This document shows positions 25,838 to 36,383 of a DNA stretch of 64,000 nucleotides, in pieces. The notes beneath the pieces are model-generated. The model was not told the origin of the DNA, ran no database searches, and saw only the letters and a list, made by a program, of their open reading frames with translations. The stretch comes from Saprospirales bacterium (GTDB lineage: Bacteria > Bacteroidota > Bacteroidia > Chitinophagales > Saprospiraceae). The stretch lies in the NCBI GenBank assembly GCA_007695035.1, contig REEO01000067.1:85068-149067 (forward strand), read 5' to 3'. Each line of letters opens with the position of its first letter. Position 1 is the first letter of the stretch. Made by a program: the position numbers and the translations under genes.

Positions 25838-27694
25838 ATGCTACTATACACGCATACGGCCTCCCTGTTGTCCGATTTTTTTTCGGACGAATACGACCTG
25901 GAGTTAAGTGCCGACCAACTCCAATTTGCTCATACTAGGAAGGACTTCGAAGGGGATTACACCCTGGTTGTTTTTCCACTGGTCCGGTTTATGAAAAAGT
26001 CCCCGGAAGAATGCGGTGATGTTCTGGGACAGTATTTAATGGAGCGCTCTGACTTTATCGACGGATACAATGTAGTAAAGGGGTTTCTGAACTTGTCTGT
26101 TTCTGTCCACTTTTGGAAGGAGAGCCTGAAAATAACTGCCGACCCTGCCAAGATGACGGCAAGTACTGAAAACAAAGGCAAGCTGGTAGTGGAATACTCC
26201 TCCCCGAACACCAACAAGCCGCTTCATCTCGGACACATCAGAAATATCCTCATCGGTTGGTCTATGTACCGGATTTTGGAGCGCTACGGCTATGAATTGG
26301 TAAAAACCCAAATCGTCAATGATCGCGGTGTGGCTATCTGTAAGAGTATGCTGGCATGGAAAAAATTCGCCAACGGAGAAACGCCTGAAAAATCCGAAAT
26401 TAAAGGTGACCACCTGGTGGGTAAATACTACGTTAAATTCGACGCGGAACTGCGGGAAGAATACCTCCAATGGCAGGAATCTCCGGAAGCGGATAATGCA
26501 TTTAACTCCAATGCTAAAAAGGACGAATCAAAGGACGCTTTTTTCAAGCGCTGGAAAAATGATTACTTCAATGAAGTCAGCCAACTTGGGGCAGAGGTAC
26601 GCCAGATGCTAAGAGATTGGGAATCCGGAAAAAAGGAAGTGGTGCACCTCTGGGAAACCATGAATACCTGGGTGTACAGTGGTTTTGACGAGACTTATGA
26701 AAAACTCGGGGTTGATTTTGACAAAACCTATTACGAATCAGACACATACAAACTCGGTAAAAACCTGGTTAAGGAGGGTTTGAAAAAAGGGGTGTTTTTC
26801 ACCGAAGAGGATGGCTCTGTTTGGGCAGACCTGACTGACGAGGGCATGGATAAGAAGCTGTTGCTGCGAGGCGACGGAACTTCTGTCTATATGACTCAGG
26901 ACCTCGGAACTGCAAGAGTTCGGTACGATGATTTTAAAATGGACCGGATGGTCTATGTGGTGGGTAATGAACAGGATTATCACTTTAAAGTGCTTTTCAG
27001 CATTCTCAAGCTGTTGAAGGAACCATATGCCAACGGCCTTTACCACCTATCATACGGAATGGTTGATCTACCGGGCGGTAGAATGAAAAGCAGGGAGGGG
27101 ACGGTGGTTGATGCCGATGACCTGATTGCAGAAGTGGTACAGATAGCTGCAAATAATGTAGAGGAGCGCGATGGAATGACAAACCTCAGCCCGGAAGATC
27201 AAGAGGAGAGTGTGCGGAGAATAGGCATTGCTGCATTGAAATACCAATTGCTCAAGGTCAATCCCAAAAAACGCATGGTCTTCAACCCCGAGGAATCGGT
27301 TGATTTGCAGGGACATACCGGACCCTATATTCAAAATGCCTTTGTGCGGATCAAATCAATACTGAGAAAGTTAGATGAATCAGGGGATGCAATAGCTGAT
27401 GGTAGTATTGATGACTATTTCCACCTGAAAGACCAGGAGCGCGAGTTGCTCAAACTCCTGCTGTCATATCGCGAGGTAATCGAGCGGTCTGCATCTGATT
27501 ATGATCCCGCACATCTGGCCAATTTTGCCTACCAACTCGCCCGCACCTACCACCGGTTTTATCATGAGCACCAAATTATCAGGGCAGAATCCGACGCCGC
27601 ACGCGCTTTCAGGATCAAACTGTCCGGGGTGGTGGCTTCTGCACTTGAGGACTCTATGTTTTTGTTGGGTATTGAGATGCCCGAGCGAATGTAA
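25838..27694 (+). CDS. argS: Arginyl-tRNA synthetase
   Basis: 618 residues, class I. It has an N-terminal additional domain (about 1-110), the HIGH motif as HLGH in NTNKPLHLGHIRN near residue 133, a KMSKS-equivalent GRMKSREGT near 412, and a C-terminal DALR anticodon-binding domain with QLARTYHRFYHEH near 570. It charges tRNA-Arg. A TATTTTTG (25804-25811) 27 bp upstream fits the -7 promoter pattern. It is followed after 19 bp by glnS, so the two synthetases are probably co-transcribed. Confidence 0.97.
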   Translation: MLLYTHTASLLSDFFSDEYDLELSADQLQFAHTRKDFEGDYTLVVFPLVRFMKKSPEECGDVLGQYLMERSDFIDGYNVVKGFLNLSVSVHFWKESLKITADPAKMTASTENKGKLVVEYSSPNTNKPLHLGHIRNILIGWSMYRILERYGYELVKTQIVNDRGVAICKSMLAWKKFANGETPEKSEIKGDHLVGKYYVKFDAELREEYLQWQESPEADNAFNSNAKKDESKDAFFKRWKNDYFNEVSQLGAEVRQMLRDWESGKKEVVHLWETMNTWVYSGFDETYEKLGVDFDKTYYESDTYKLGKNLVKEGLKKGVFFTEEDGSVWADLTDEGMDKKLLLRGDGTSVYMTQDLGTARVRYDDFKMDRMVYVVGNEQDYHFKVLFSILKLLKEPYANGLYHLSYGMVDLPGGRMKSREGTVVDADDLIAEVVQIAANNVEERDGMTNLSPEDQEESVRRIGIAALKYQLLKVNPKKRMVFNPEESVDLQGHTGPYIQNAFVRIKSILRKLDESGDAIADGSIDDYFHLKDQERELLKLLLSYREVIERSASDYDPAHLANFAYQLARTYHRFYHEHQIIRAESDAARAFRIKLSGVVASALEDSMFLLGIEMPERM

Positions 27695-27713
27695 TTTATC
27701 ATAAAACACAGCA

Positions 27714-29384
27714 ATGAGCGAAAAAGAATCAGTCAATTTTATCGAACAGATTATACAAAATGACCTCGCTGAGGGTAAATTTCCGGATGGAATTAAAACG
27801 CGGTTTCCACCAGAACCCAACGGATATCTACACATTGGACACGCCAAGTCCATCGTGCTGAATTTCGGTCTGACCCAAATGTACAAGGGAACCACCAATC
27901 TTAGATTTGACGATACCAACCCGGAGACGGAAAGTACGGAATATGTCAATTCCATCAAGCGAGATATACGCTGGCTGGGCTACGATTGGGAGGACCGGGA
28001 GTATTACACCTCCGATTACTTTGATCAGTTGTATGATTTCGCCCTGAAGCTGATAAAAGAAGGTCTGGCCTATGTGGACGATTCTGATTCGGAGACCATA
28101 CTGGAGCAAAAGGGGACGGTAACCGTACCGGGTACTGAAAGTACATTCCGGTCTCGTTCAGTGGAGGAAAACCTGGATCTCTTTGAGGGTATGAAAAAAG
28201 GGGAGTTTGAAGAGGGTTCCAGAGTTCTGAGAGCTAAAATTGACATGGCCTCTCCCAATATGCACATGCGGGACCCTGTGATTTATAGGATCAAGCGAAT
28301 GGCCCATCACCGCACGGGAAACAAATGGAATATTTATCCCATGTATGATTTTGCGCATGGTCAGTCAGATTCCATCGAAGAAATCACCCACTCGCTTTGT
28401 ACCCTTGAGTTTGAGAATCACCGTCCGCTCTACAATTGGCTGATTGAAAAGCTGGAAATATACCCTTCCAGACAGATTGAATTTGCCCGCCTGAACCTCA
28501 ATTACACTGTAATGAGCAAGCGGAAGTTGATGCAACTAGTCGAGAAGGGAGTGGTGTCCGGTTGGGATGATCCGAGAATGCCTACCATATCCGGTATGCG
28601 CAACAGAGGATATACACCGGCAGCTATTCGTCTTTTTTGTGAAAAAGTGGGCATAGCGAAAAGAGAGAATGTTATCGACATGTCGCTGCTGGAATTCTGT
28701 GTGCGTGAGGACCTGAACAGGGTGGCAGAGCGCAGGATGGCTGTGTTGAATCCAGTTAAATTAATCATTGAAAATTACGATGAGCACAAGGAGGAAATGC
28801 TACCTGCCATCAACAATCCCGAAGACGAAGCAGCGGGAGAGCGGGAAATGCCTTTTTGCCGGGAATTGTACGTAGAGCGCGACGATTTTATGGAAGACCC
28901 ACCCAAAAAGTTCTTCCGGCTGGCTCCGGGCAGAAACGTCAGACTGAAACATGCCTTTATCATCCATTGTACCGGCTTTGAAAGGGATGAGAATGGGGAG
29001 TTGGTTGAGATCAGGGCTGAGTATTACCCGGACTCACGCAGCGGTAGTGATACTTCGGGCATTAAAGCTAAAGGTACCCTTCACTGGGTCAGCGCAAGAC
29101 ACGCAGACAATGCCGTTGTGCACATGTACGACCGCCTATTCAAAGTTCCCGAGCCATTGGCTGATAAAGAAGTCGATTTTTTGGAGCATGTCAATGAAGA
29201 CAGCCTGGAGGTTGTCAAAGGAGTGAAAATTGAACCCTCCCTCACTGAATCCGAAGCACTCAAACCCTTTCAGTTCTTGAGAAAGGGGTATTTTGTAAGA
29301 GCTGAAAATTCTGATGGTGACCTTCCCACCTTTAACATGACCGTGGGATTGAGAGATAGCTGGGGAGGCAAGAACAAGAAATAA
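27714..29384 (+). CDS. glnS: Glutaminyl-tRNA synthetase
   Basis: 556 residues, class Ib. The HIGH motif is in PPEPNGYLHIGHAKS near residue 34, the KMSKS loop is in YTVMSKRKL near 265, and a two-barrel anticodon-binding region (about 345-550) is complete. It attaches glutamine directly to tRNA-Gln, so this organism need not use the indirect glutamyl route for that tRNA. It follows argS by 19 bp on the same strand. Length and motifs are normal. Confidence 0.97.
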   Translation: MSEKESVNFIEQIIQNDLAEGKFPDGIKTRFPPEPNGYLHIGHAKSIVLNFGLTQMYKGTTNLRFDDTNPETESTEYVNSIKRDIRWLGYDWEDREYYTSDYFDQLYDFALKLIKEGLAYVDDSDSETILEQKGTVTVPGTESTFRSRSVEENLDLFEGMKKGEFEEGSRVLRAKIDMASPNMHMRDPVIYRIKRMAHHRTGNKWNIYPMYDFAHGQSDSIEEITHSLCTLEFENHRPLYNWLIEKLEIYPSRQIEFARLNLNYTVMSKRKLMQLVEKGVVSGWDDPRMPTISGMRNRGYTPAAIRLFCEKVGIAKRENVIDMSLLEFCVREDLNRVAERRMAVLNPVKLIIENYDEHKEEMLPAINNPEDEAAGEREMPFCRELYVERDDFMEDPPKKFFRLAPGRNVRLKHAFIIHCTGFERDENGELVEIRAEYYPDSRSGSDTSGIKAKGTLHWVSARHADNAVVHMYDRLFKVPEPLADKEVDFLEHVNEDSLEVVKGVKIEPSLTESEALKPFQFLRKGYFVRAENSDGDLPTFNMTVGLRDSWGGKNKK

Positions 29385-29578
29385 AAAACTGAAACTTGCT
29401 TATCCCTGAAGCTTGCATCTCTTGCTTTTGTATTAAGATAAACTTGTGTGACCGCAAGCTTGTCTTTTGAGATGAGATGCTAAAGGAACATAGTCAACCT
29501 ACACCCGTTAGCAGATGACATTACGCAGACACCAAATTAGCCTTCAGAAATGGAAATAAACGAAAAATCCTTTAGGTA

Positions 29579-29992
29579 TCAAGTAAGATAATTCACCGGA
29601 TCATCTGGATATGCCTTTGCGTAGGCATACTTGATAATGTCGAATGAAGTGATCAAACCTACCAGCTTGTCTTCATCGTCCACTATGGGAATTGCGTGGA
29701 ACCAGTTTCTCAGAAAAATATCCGCTGCGGCACCAATCTTATCATGCGGTCCCATCTTGGCAATCCGGGTAGTCATCACGGATTTAGCCTTTATTTTGTT
29801 GTACTCTTCAAAAGGTCTGTTTAACCACATCAGGTCTGAGGTAGTGACAAGCCCGACTATATGCCCATTTTTAGTAATTGGCAGGTGGTGAATTTTTCTG
29901 GATTTGAAAATGTCCCTGATCTTGTCTAGCGTCACTTCCGGAGAAGCTGTGATCAGGTTTGTGGTCATTATAGTTGATACTGGTTCGTTCAT
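29579..29992 (-). CDS. Two-CBS-domain protein
   Basis: 137 residues made of two tandem CBS domains. The first is about 5-65 (PVSTIMTTNLI, HHLPITKNGHIVGLVTTSDLM) and the second about 70-130 (AKSVMTTRIAKM, HAIPIVDDEDKLVGLITSFDII). Such stand-alone pairs bind adenine nucleotides and regulate a partner. No partner domain is fused and the gene is single. The partner cannot be named. Confidence 0.9.
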   Translation of the reverse strand: MNEPVSTIMTTNLITASPEVTLDKIRDIFKSRKIHHLPITKNGHIVGLVTTSDLMWLNRPFEEYNKIKAKSVMTTRIAKMGPHDKIGAAADIFLRNWFHAIPIVDDEDKLVGLITSFDIIKYAYAKAYPDDPVNYLT

Positions 29993-30115
29993 AAGAGTAA
30001 AATTTTGGATAAAAGTAATACAATATTTTGAAATCGAAAAGCCCTTTAATACAATTTTAACCCTTTTGAGGGGCTGGCCGGGACCAAATTTTCAAATTCC
30101 GGACTTTTCATGTGG

Positions 30116-32143
30116 TCACCGGAACAAACTATTCAGCAAGTCTGCATCTGTTTTCTCGGGAAGCGTCACCTTTAAGTCGGGCCGGGATTCCATGGCTCTT
30201 TTTATCGCGAAGATGGCCTCGTCATTGCGGGCCCAGGCTCTCCGTGAGATGCCATTGTTTACATCCCAAAACAACATAGACTCAAGCCTGCGATCCGATT
30301 CCTTCGAACCATCGAGTACCATTCCGAATCCACCATTGATAACCTCACCCCAGCCGACTCCACCACCGTTGTGCAAACTCACCCAGGTTGCACCGCGAAA
30401 TGAATCACCGATGACGTTGTGCACGGCCATGTCGGCTGTAAATTTGGAGCCGTCGTATATGTTTGCTGTTTCCCGAAAGGGGGAGTCGGTCCCGGATACA
30501 TCGTGGTGATCGCGACCGAGCACAAGCGGAGCGCTCAGTTTTCCGGATTTTATGGCCTCGTTAAAAGCCCGCGCAATGGCGATGCGGCCGTCTGAATCTG
30601 CATACAAAATGCGCGACTTCGAACCCACATTGGGGATGTTGTCCAGTGCCTGTTGAATCCATTTTATGTTGTCCGAAAGCTGCCCGCAGATTTCAGCAGG
30701 TGCATGGGCCTTTTGCTTTTCCAAAACCTCGGCGGCTATCCGGTCCGAAGTCCGCAGGTCTTCCATTGAACCCGAGGTACACACCCAGCGAAAAGGACCA
30801 AAACCATAGTCAAAACACATGGGCCCCATGATATCCTCTACATATGAGGAATACCTGAAAATCCTCTCTTCTTCGTTTTTCCATATATCGGCTCCGGCCT
30901 CTCCGGCTTCCTTCAAAAATGCATTTCCATAATCCCAAAAATACATGCCGCGTTGGGCCATGGTGTTCACGGCTGCAACATGACGGATGAGGGATTTTTT
31001 CACTGCCTCTAAAAATGCTGCTTTGTCACTGTAAAGGAGTTTTTTTGCTTCTTCAAAAGAGTATCCCGCCGGGCAGTAACCCAGGTCTGTGATGTTGTGC
31101 AGGGAAGTTTGATCGGAGCCGAACTCCACGGCTATGTTTTTCTCTACAAGTGCCTCCCAGAGATCGACTATGTTACCGGAATATATCAGCGAAACTGCCT
31201 CACCGGACTTTTTGGCATCCGCGGTCCTGGCAAGTAATTCATCCAGGTCGGTGTACACATTTTCTTTTTGGACGTATCCATCTGTAATTCTCTGCTGAAT
31301 GGAATCCGGGTCAACTTCTGCAATTATTGCAGTAGCGCCGGTTATTTCAGCGGCTTTTGACTGGGCACCGGACATGCCTCCAAGGCCCGAAGTGACAAAC
31401 AGCTTTCCTTTGAGATCGTCAATACATGCCTGAATTCTCCGCCCTGCATTGAGCAGGGTGATAGTCGTTCCGTGAATGATTCCCTGTGGACCGATATACA
31501 TGAAGGAACCCGCCGTCATTTGTCCGTACTGTGTCACCCCCAGGGCGTTGAATTTGTTCCAGTCCTCTTTTGAGGAGTAGTTGGGAATCATCATGCCGTT
31601 GGTAACTACCACGCGCGGGGCTTCTTCTGAAGATGGAAAAAGTCCCATAGGATGACCTGAGTACAAGACCAGGGTTTGTTCATCGGACATTTCAGCGAGG
31701 TATTTCATACACAGCCTGTACTGAGCCCAGTTTTGAAAAACGGCACCGTTACCCCCGTAGGTGATCAGCTCCCTGGGGTGTTTGGCGATGGTGTCACAAA
31801 GGTTGTTTTGTATCATGAGCATAATGGCTGCCGCTTGCTTCGACCTGGCCGGGTACTCATCAATTGGCCGGGGGACAATTTCGTGGACTGGCCTGAATCG
31901 ATACATGTAAATCCTGCCGTACTTTTCGAGTTCCGAGGCAAATTCAGCAGCCAGTTCTCCGTGAAACTTTTTGGGGAAATACCTAAGGGCATTGGCGACG
32001 GCCAGCCTTTTTTCCTTGAGAGTCAGAGAGGCTGTGTCCCGGATCGGCGCCCGGCTGATATTTTCTTCAATGGGTCTGGTGGCGGGCAGGTAATCGGGTA
32101 TGCCCTCCAGTATTTCATCCGTAAAACTTATTTTACTTGACAT
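30116..32143 (-). CDS. hutU: Urocanate hydratase
   Basis: 675 residues, the long form of urocanase (the Pseudomonas type is nearer 560). Characteristic blocks include LITYGGNGAVFQNW near residue 125, LYSGHPMGLFPS, YIGPQGIIHGT, LFVTSGLGGMSGAQ (NAD-binding), FGSDQTSLHN, and FDYGFGPFRWVCTSG near 470. It adds water to urocanate with tightly bound NAD, step two of histidine degradation. No other hut gene (hutH, hutI, hutG) lies nearby, so the pathway is scattered or partial. Starts with ATG. Confidence 0.96.
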   Translation of the reverse strand: MSSKISFTDEILEGIPDYLPATRPIEENISRAPIRDTASLTLKEKRLAVANALRYFPKKFHGELAAEFASELEKYGRIYMYRFRPVHEIVPRPIDEYPARSKQAAAIMLMIQNNLCDTIAKHPRELITYGGNGAVFQNWAQYRLCMKYLAEMSDEQTLVLYSGHPMGLFPSSEEAPRVVVTNGMMIPNYSSKEDWNKFNALGVTQYGQMTAGSFMYIGPQGIIHGTTITLLNAGRRIQACIDDLKGKLFVTSGLGGMSGAQSKAAEITGATAIIAEVDPDSIQQRITDGYVQKENVYTDLDELLARTADAKKSGEAVSLIYSGNIVDLWEALVEKNIAVEFGSDQTSLHNITDLGYCPAGYSFEEAKKLLYSDKAAFLEAVKKSLIRHVAAVNTMAQRGMYFWDYGNAFLKEAGEAGADIWKNEEERIFRYSSYVEDIMGPMCFDYGFGPFRWVCTSGSMEDLRTSDRIAAEVLEKQKAHAPAEICGQLSDNIKWIQQALDNIPNVGSKSRILYADSDGRIAIARAFNEAIKSGKLSAPLVLGRDHHDVSGTDSPFRETANIYDGSKFTADMAVHNVIGDSFRGATWVSLHNGGGVGWGEVINGGFGMVLDGSKESDRRLESMLFWDVNNGISRRAWARNDEAIFAIKRAMESRPDLKVTLPEKTDADLLNSLFR

Positions 32144-32220
32144 CGGGTTTTTCTTTGCTAATTTTTATCTTATTGACCTAAGGTTGAAGTCGGTTTTGAA
32201 GGTTTTTGTTCACAGTTTTT

Positions 32221-32760
32221 TCAGCTTCCAGCCCCAGGGATATTCAGGGGAGTTTCCCGTTTAATTACCCTCGAATCATCCGGGCATTCTCTCAGTAATT
32301 GACGGATGGTTTTCCCGGATACGGGATGAATGAGATCCGGGGCTAGTTCATTCAAGGGTTCCAGTACAAAGCTTCTTACCGGCAATCCCCTGTGAGGAAT
32401 CTTCAGATTTTCCAAATCCACTATATGTTTTCCGAAGAGCAAAATATCAATATCGATATTGCGATTTTGAAACATTCCCTTGCCGCTTTTTCGACCCAGT
32501 TGTCGCTCTATTGATTCTACCCTTTGCAGCAATTGCAGCGGGGGCAATGTGGTCTCAATTTGAATAACCATATTCAGAAAGGGCTTCAGGTTTTCATCTC
32601 CCCAGGCTTCGGTTTCAAAAACACTGCTGTGGGCTTTAATCTGAATCTCATCTCCATTCAGGGCGTCTATAGCATTGATCAGGTGATCTTCCCTATTGCC
32701 CAAATTACTTCCCAGGCCAAGAAAAACAGTCTCTTTGGGGAGCTTAGTTTTTGGCCTCAT
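32221..32760 (-). CDS. folK: 2-amino-4-hydroxy-6-hydroxymethyldihydropteridine diphosphokinase
   Basis: 179 residues. The pterin- and ATP-binding motifs are [10 protein letters not shown] near residue 15, [10 protein letters not shown] near 65, [11 protein letters not shown] near 98 (with metal-binding D-x-D) and the [10 protein letters not shown] segment. It transfers pyrophosphate from ATP in folate synthesis. Its start lies 17 bp inside the end of the upstream alanine/sodium symporter gene on the same strand, so the genes are probably co-transcribed, though unrelated in function. Confidence 0.95.
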   Translation of the reverse strand: MRPKTKLPKETVFLGLGSNLGNREDHLINAIDALNGDEIQIKAHSSVFETEAWGDENLKPFLNMVIQIETTLPPLQLLQRVESIERQLGRKSGKGMFQNRNIDIDILLFGKHIVDLENLKIPHRGLPVRSFVLEPLNELAPDLIHPVSGKTIRQLLRECPDDSRVIKRETPLNIPGAGS

Positions 32761-34333
32761 AGTTTTTTATGGCTTTCAGATATTTTTTCAACTCTGACCG
32801 CACATCGGGCAACAAGAGGAAAAGACCGATCATGTTGGGAACCAGCATTGCAAAGATCATCGCATCTGAAAAGTCAATAACTGCATCCAGTGTGGCACCT
32901 GCACCTATGACGATGAAGAAACAGAAGACCACTTTGTAGGTGATGTCTGAGGCTCTTGACCGGCCAAAAAGGTACATCCACGATTGCAGCCCGTAATAAC
33001 TCCAGGAAAGCATGGTTGAAAAGGCAAAAAGAACCACTGCAAAAGTCAGCACATAGGGGAACCATGGAATGATGGTCTCAAATGCACTGGAGGTGAGGTC
33101 AACTCCGCTCAGCCCGTCCACATTAATGTAAGCACCTGTAATAATGATGACCAATGCAGTCATAGTACATACAATTACAGTATCAACAAAAGGCTCTAAG
33201 AGAGCGACAATTCCTTCACTTGCAGGGTACTTGGTCTTTACGGCTGAGTGCGCAATGGGGGCGGAACCAATACCCGCCTCATTTGAGAAAGCCGCACGCT
33301 GAATTCCAATGATTAGTACACCGATGAGACCACCTGTGATGCCATCTGGTGAAAAGGCACCAGCAAGGATAAGTCCGAATGCCTCAGGGATTTGAGGTAT
33401 GTGTAAGAAAAGTATAGTAAGGGCCGCAAGCACATAAATTCCAACCATGAAGGGAACAACTTTGGCCGTTACCTTACCTATTCGCTTGATTCCTCCGATG
33501 ATCACGAGGGCTACAAAGGCTGCCAAAATGATTCCAAAAATGGTACCTGCATTTCCAGACTCCACATCGGCTCCGATCATTTGATTAAACTGTAAGGCTG
33601 CCTGGTTGGATTGAAACATATTTCCTCCACCAAAAGATCCGCCAATACACATGATACAGAAAACAACAGCTGCGACTTTACCCACACCCTCCATTCCACG
33701 CTTTTTCAAACCCTTGGAGATGTAGTACATGGGACCTCCATACACAGTGCCGTCCGGGCCAATATCTCTGTATTTTACACCAAGCGTACACTCGACAAAC
33801 TTGGTCGCCATACTAAAAAAGCCGGCTACTATCATCCAAAATGTTGCACCCGGTCCACCTATTGTGATGGCAATAGCCACACCGGCGATGTTACCGAGTC
33901 CGACAGTAGCGGAGAGGGCAGCTGTCAGGGCCTGAAAATGGGAGATTTCACCCTTTTTTCCCTCTACCTTTATGGTTTCTAAAATATCTCCTTCGTCTGT
34001 GGTTTGTGGAGGTCCTTCGGGAAGGGCTTCATGTGGGGACATTTTGTCGTATTTGCCCCTCACCGTATTGATGGCAATTTTGAACCCCCTTAAATTTATA
34101 AACTTAAAGTGGATGGTGAAAAATATGGCCGCTGTCACCAATAGAAGAACTACCACTGGCAGATTTACACCATCAGCGACGGGAATACCGTAGAAGACGA
34201 CTCCGGTTATAAAATTACTCACCGGTTCGAAGGCATCGTTAATCCGCTCGTCCCAGCCCCTTGAATTCTCCTGTGCAAAAAGCCCTGTGCTCGCGTAAAG
34301 CATTGCAGCCAGGGTGAGTAAAAATCCTTTCAT
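32744..34333 (-). CDS. Sodium:alanine (AGCS family) symporter
   Basis: 529 residues from ATG 34333, chosen because it yields a clean signal-like N-terminus ([21 protein letters not shown]); the longer frame adds 16 residues. About ten membrane segments follow. Family hallmarks are present: [28 protein letters not shown] near residue 145, [12 protein letters not shown], and [20 protein letters not shown] near 345. It imports alanine or glycine with sodium. A large N-terminal periplasmic extension before the first core helix carries the signal sequence, as seen in other Bacteroidota members. Confidence 0.93.
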   Translation of the reverse strand: MKGFLLTLAAMLYASTGLFAQENSRGWDERINDAFEPVSNFITGVVFYGIPVADGVNLPVVVLLLVTAAIFFTIHFKFINLRGFKIAINTVRGKYDKMSPHEALPEGPPQTTDEGDILETIKVEGKKGEISHFQALTAALSATVGLGNIAGVAIAITIGGPGATFWMIVAGFFSMATKFVECTLGVKYRDIGPDGTVYGGPMYYISKGLKKRGMEGVGKVAAVVFCIMCIGGSFGGGNMFQSNQAALQFNQMIGADVESGNAGTIFGIILAAFVALVIIGGIKRIGKVTAKVVPFMVGIYVLAALTILFLHIPQIPEAFGLILAGAFSPDGITGGLIGVLIIGIQRAAFSNEAGIGSAPIAHSAVKTKYPASEGIVALLEPFVDTVIVCTMTALVIIITGAYINVDGLSGVDLTSSAFETIIPWFPYVLTFAVVLFAFSTMLSWSYYGLQSWMYLFGRSRASDITYKVVFCFFIVIGAGATLDAVIDFSDAMIFAMLVPNMIGLFLLLPDVRSELKKYLKAIKNYEAKN

Positions 34334-34664
34334 CTTTCTTGGTTTTCCATTAAATAATACTAGGCAGATGAGCTTTATCATCCGGCTTGTGTCTATGATT
34401 TAATCGCCACCACTATGGACGGCCTTATGGTTGGTCAGGCTTTAGTTGGATTTTTTCCGAATGATCAACATTTTCACTCAATACTTTTTAAGTTCGGATC
34501 GAAACCTATTCTCTGTTTCGCTTCTCCCGGAAAAGGTCGCAATTAACAACTATTTGTTTAATACACCAAAATATGATCAAAATTATTTTTTGTGCAGACC
34601 AGTCGTCCGGTCAGATTAAATAGCCGATTATCAGGTCTTTATAGTCAGAATATCGGAATGTATA
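34334..34664. other. Intergenic stretch without a supported gene
   Basis: About 330 bp between the symporter start and the rRNA methyltransferase stop, both on the minus strand. It should contain the symporter promoter. I see no convincing coding frame, stem or repeat beyond a short GACCAG...CCGGTC-like dyad near 34600. Confidence 0.5.
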
Positions 34665-36038
34665 TCAATTGATAATTCTATGAGCAGTGGGGTAGAGGTT
34701 GGTCCATTTTTTGCCGTCCTTGTGCACCTTTGCCCATCCAAGTGAGGCATTGTGATATTTCACAATTCGATAGCCCTTTGAGAGTGAAGCTGAAGTGGAA
34801 AAGGTTTGGCGTCTTAAGTAATTTCTGCTTTGTGAAAGATTGAGGGAGAGGGGATTAGCTGCTTGATAGTGAAACCCCGCCATGGCTGAAAAATGATGGG
34901 GTTTGAATCGGTCTTTTCGAAAAGTACCGATGGGCAGTGTACTGCACTTTACGTATCCGGTGATCAAATCCCAAAGTGATCGCTGTTTACGACTCATCAA
35001 GTGAATTTGTCCTCTTTCATCTTCAAAAAGGGTATGACCTTCCATTTTTTTTGGATCAAAAATACCTGAGAGGACTTTTCTTTTCCCGGAAGATAATTCT
35101 GAAAGTTGGGGTCGCTTTTTTATTGAGATCCCGGGATCGTGATCGTTTTCGAGCATTTTGAAGCAGGACCAGGTCATTCCTCCCCCCTTCACCCGATGTG
35201 GCAAAAAGCGTATAAATTGGTGGTTGTTTTCTGTGGTTTCCAGCAAAATCCATTCATCGGGGTATTTAAGGTCTATTCCCTCTACCTCAAATTCTTCACC
35301 CAGGCCCGTAATTACGGCCTCATTTTCAGTGCGGTTGAGCGTGCAGGTACAGTAGATGACGATCCCACCGGGTTTCACTAGACGCAGGGCTTTTTGCATC
35401 AATTCTTTCTGCCGCTCTGCATTCATCTCCACCAACTCCGGAGTCCATGCTTTAACCGCGGCTTCGCTTTTCCTGAACATTCCCTCCCCCGAGCAGGGAA
35501 CATCCATCAGCAAAAGATCGAAAAGTGGTGGTAGCTTCAGGAGTTGGTCTATGCGGTGATTGCTCAACATCACATTGGTGTGTCCCCATTTGGTTAAGTT
35601 GTCCTTCAACACTTGAAATCGCTTGGGAATTATTTCATTGGAAAATAAAACTCCTCTGCCATTCAGATGATTTAATAGACCGACAGATTTTCCTCCAGGT
35701 GCTGCACAAAGGTCTCCAATAACAGGCTCTGTGGGAAGTAGATCCTCAAGCTGCACTACAATGTACTCCGCAAACATGGCAGAAGGGTCCTGAACATAGT
35801 ATATTCCTGCGTGAAAAAAGGGGTCGTTGGTGAATGATGGTCGCTCTTTCAAAATTCTTCCCGATGCATTCCAGGGAACCAATTCAGCTCCATCGAAATC
35901 TGGCTGAGATATCGGTTTTCGGGAGTTTAACTTAAGGCCGGTCACGGGATCTTTTAGCAGGGAGTTTTTGAAATCAGAAAACTCACGCTCAGGTATTACC
36001 TCCTTTGCCATGCTGAAAAAATGCGGACTCGGTTCCAT
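34665..36038 (-). CDS. rRNA (cytosine-5)-methyltransferase, RsmF/RsmB type
   Basis: 457 residues from ATG 36038; the frame starts upstream at a TTG. The SAM-binding motif GDLCAAPGGKS lies near residue 113. The two catalytic cysteines of m5C RNA methyltransferases sit in LMDVPCSGEGMFRK near 180 and IVIYCTCTLNRTENE near 230. The D-P-S-A-M-F-A-E block before the SAM site and the C-terminal PUA-like extension (GYRIVKYHNASLGWAKV) suit RsmF (YebU), which methylates 16S rRNA. The exact target base is inferred. Divergent from thyA across an AT-rich gap. Confidence 0.88.
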   Translation of the reverse strand: MEPSPHFFSMAKEVIPEREFSDFKNSLLKDPVTGLKLNSRKPISQPDFDGAELVPWNASGRILKERPSFTNDPFFHAGIYYVQDPSAMFAEYIVVQLEDLLPTEPVIGDLCAAPGGKSVGLLNHLNGRGVLFSNEIIPKRFQVLKDNLTKWGHTNVMLSNHRIDQLLKLPPLFDLLLMDVPCSGEGMFRKSEAAVKAWTPELVEMNAERQKELMQKALRLVKPGGIVIYCTCTLNRTENEAVITGLGEEFEVEGIDLKYPDEWILLETTENNHQFIRFLPHRVKGGGMTWSCFKMLENDHDPGISIKKRPQLSELSSGKRKVLSGIFDPKKMEGHTLFEDERGQIHLMSRKQRSLWDLITGYVKCSTLPIGTFRKDRFKPHHFSAMAGFHYQAANPLSLNLSQSRNYLRRQTFSTSASLSKGYRIVKYHNASLGWAKVHKDGKKWTNLYPTAHRIIN

Positions 36039-36304
36039 ATTATTTGATTTGTGGACCAAAGGTAATTGAGTGGTTGAAAAATATCGCCATTTCCGACAGA
36101 ATGTTATGTCTTGGTAGAGTCACTCATGTGAATTAGGCCATTCAATTTTAGAAGCTGAATTTTCATGCGCGAGAAATAGCATTATCAAGCTGTTCCGGAA
36201 GCCTCTGACACGATGGTATTTCATGATTTTTGTGAAATGATTTTCCGAAAACATTGCCTGATTTTTGCCAGCATTTGGAAAAGTAGTAGTTTTGAGGTGT
36301 TTTT

Positions 36305-36342
36305 AGATATGGAAAACATATATATAATATATATGTATATCT
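36305..36342. promoter_or_regulatory. AT-rich palindrome between rsmF-like gene and thyA
   Basis: A 19-bp odd-length palindrome (CATATATATAATATATATG, 36317-36335) is bracketed by AGATAT (36305-36310) and ATATCT (36337-36342). It sits about 42 bp before the thyA start in the 345-bp divergent gap, which otherwise holds no gene. It could be an operator, a protein-binding site or simple AT-rich promoter DNA. Confidence 0.35.
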
Positions 36343-36383
36343 AAGACCATAATTACTATTACTTTCACGAAAAGGAAGGAAAT

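Noticed and set aside
29385..29578. Repeated AAGCTTGC-like words after glnS as a terminator
   Set aside because: The words do not form a stable stem followed by a T run.
29904..32140. Two long plus-strand frames (201 and 154 codons) opposite hutU
   Set aside because: Antisense to an unbroken urocanase with all motifs; codon shadow only.
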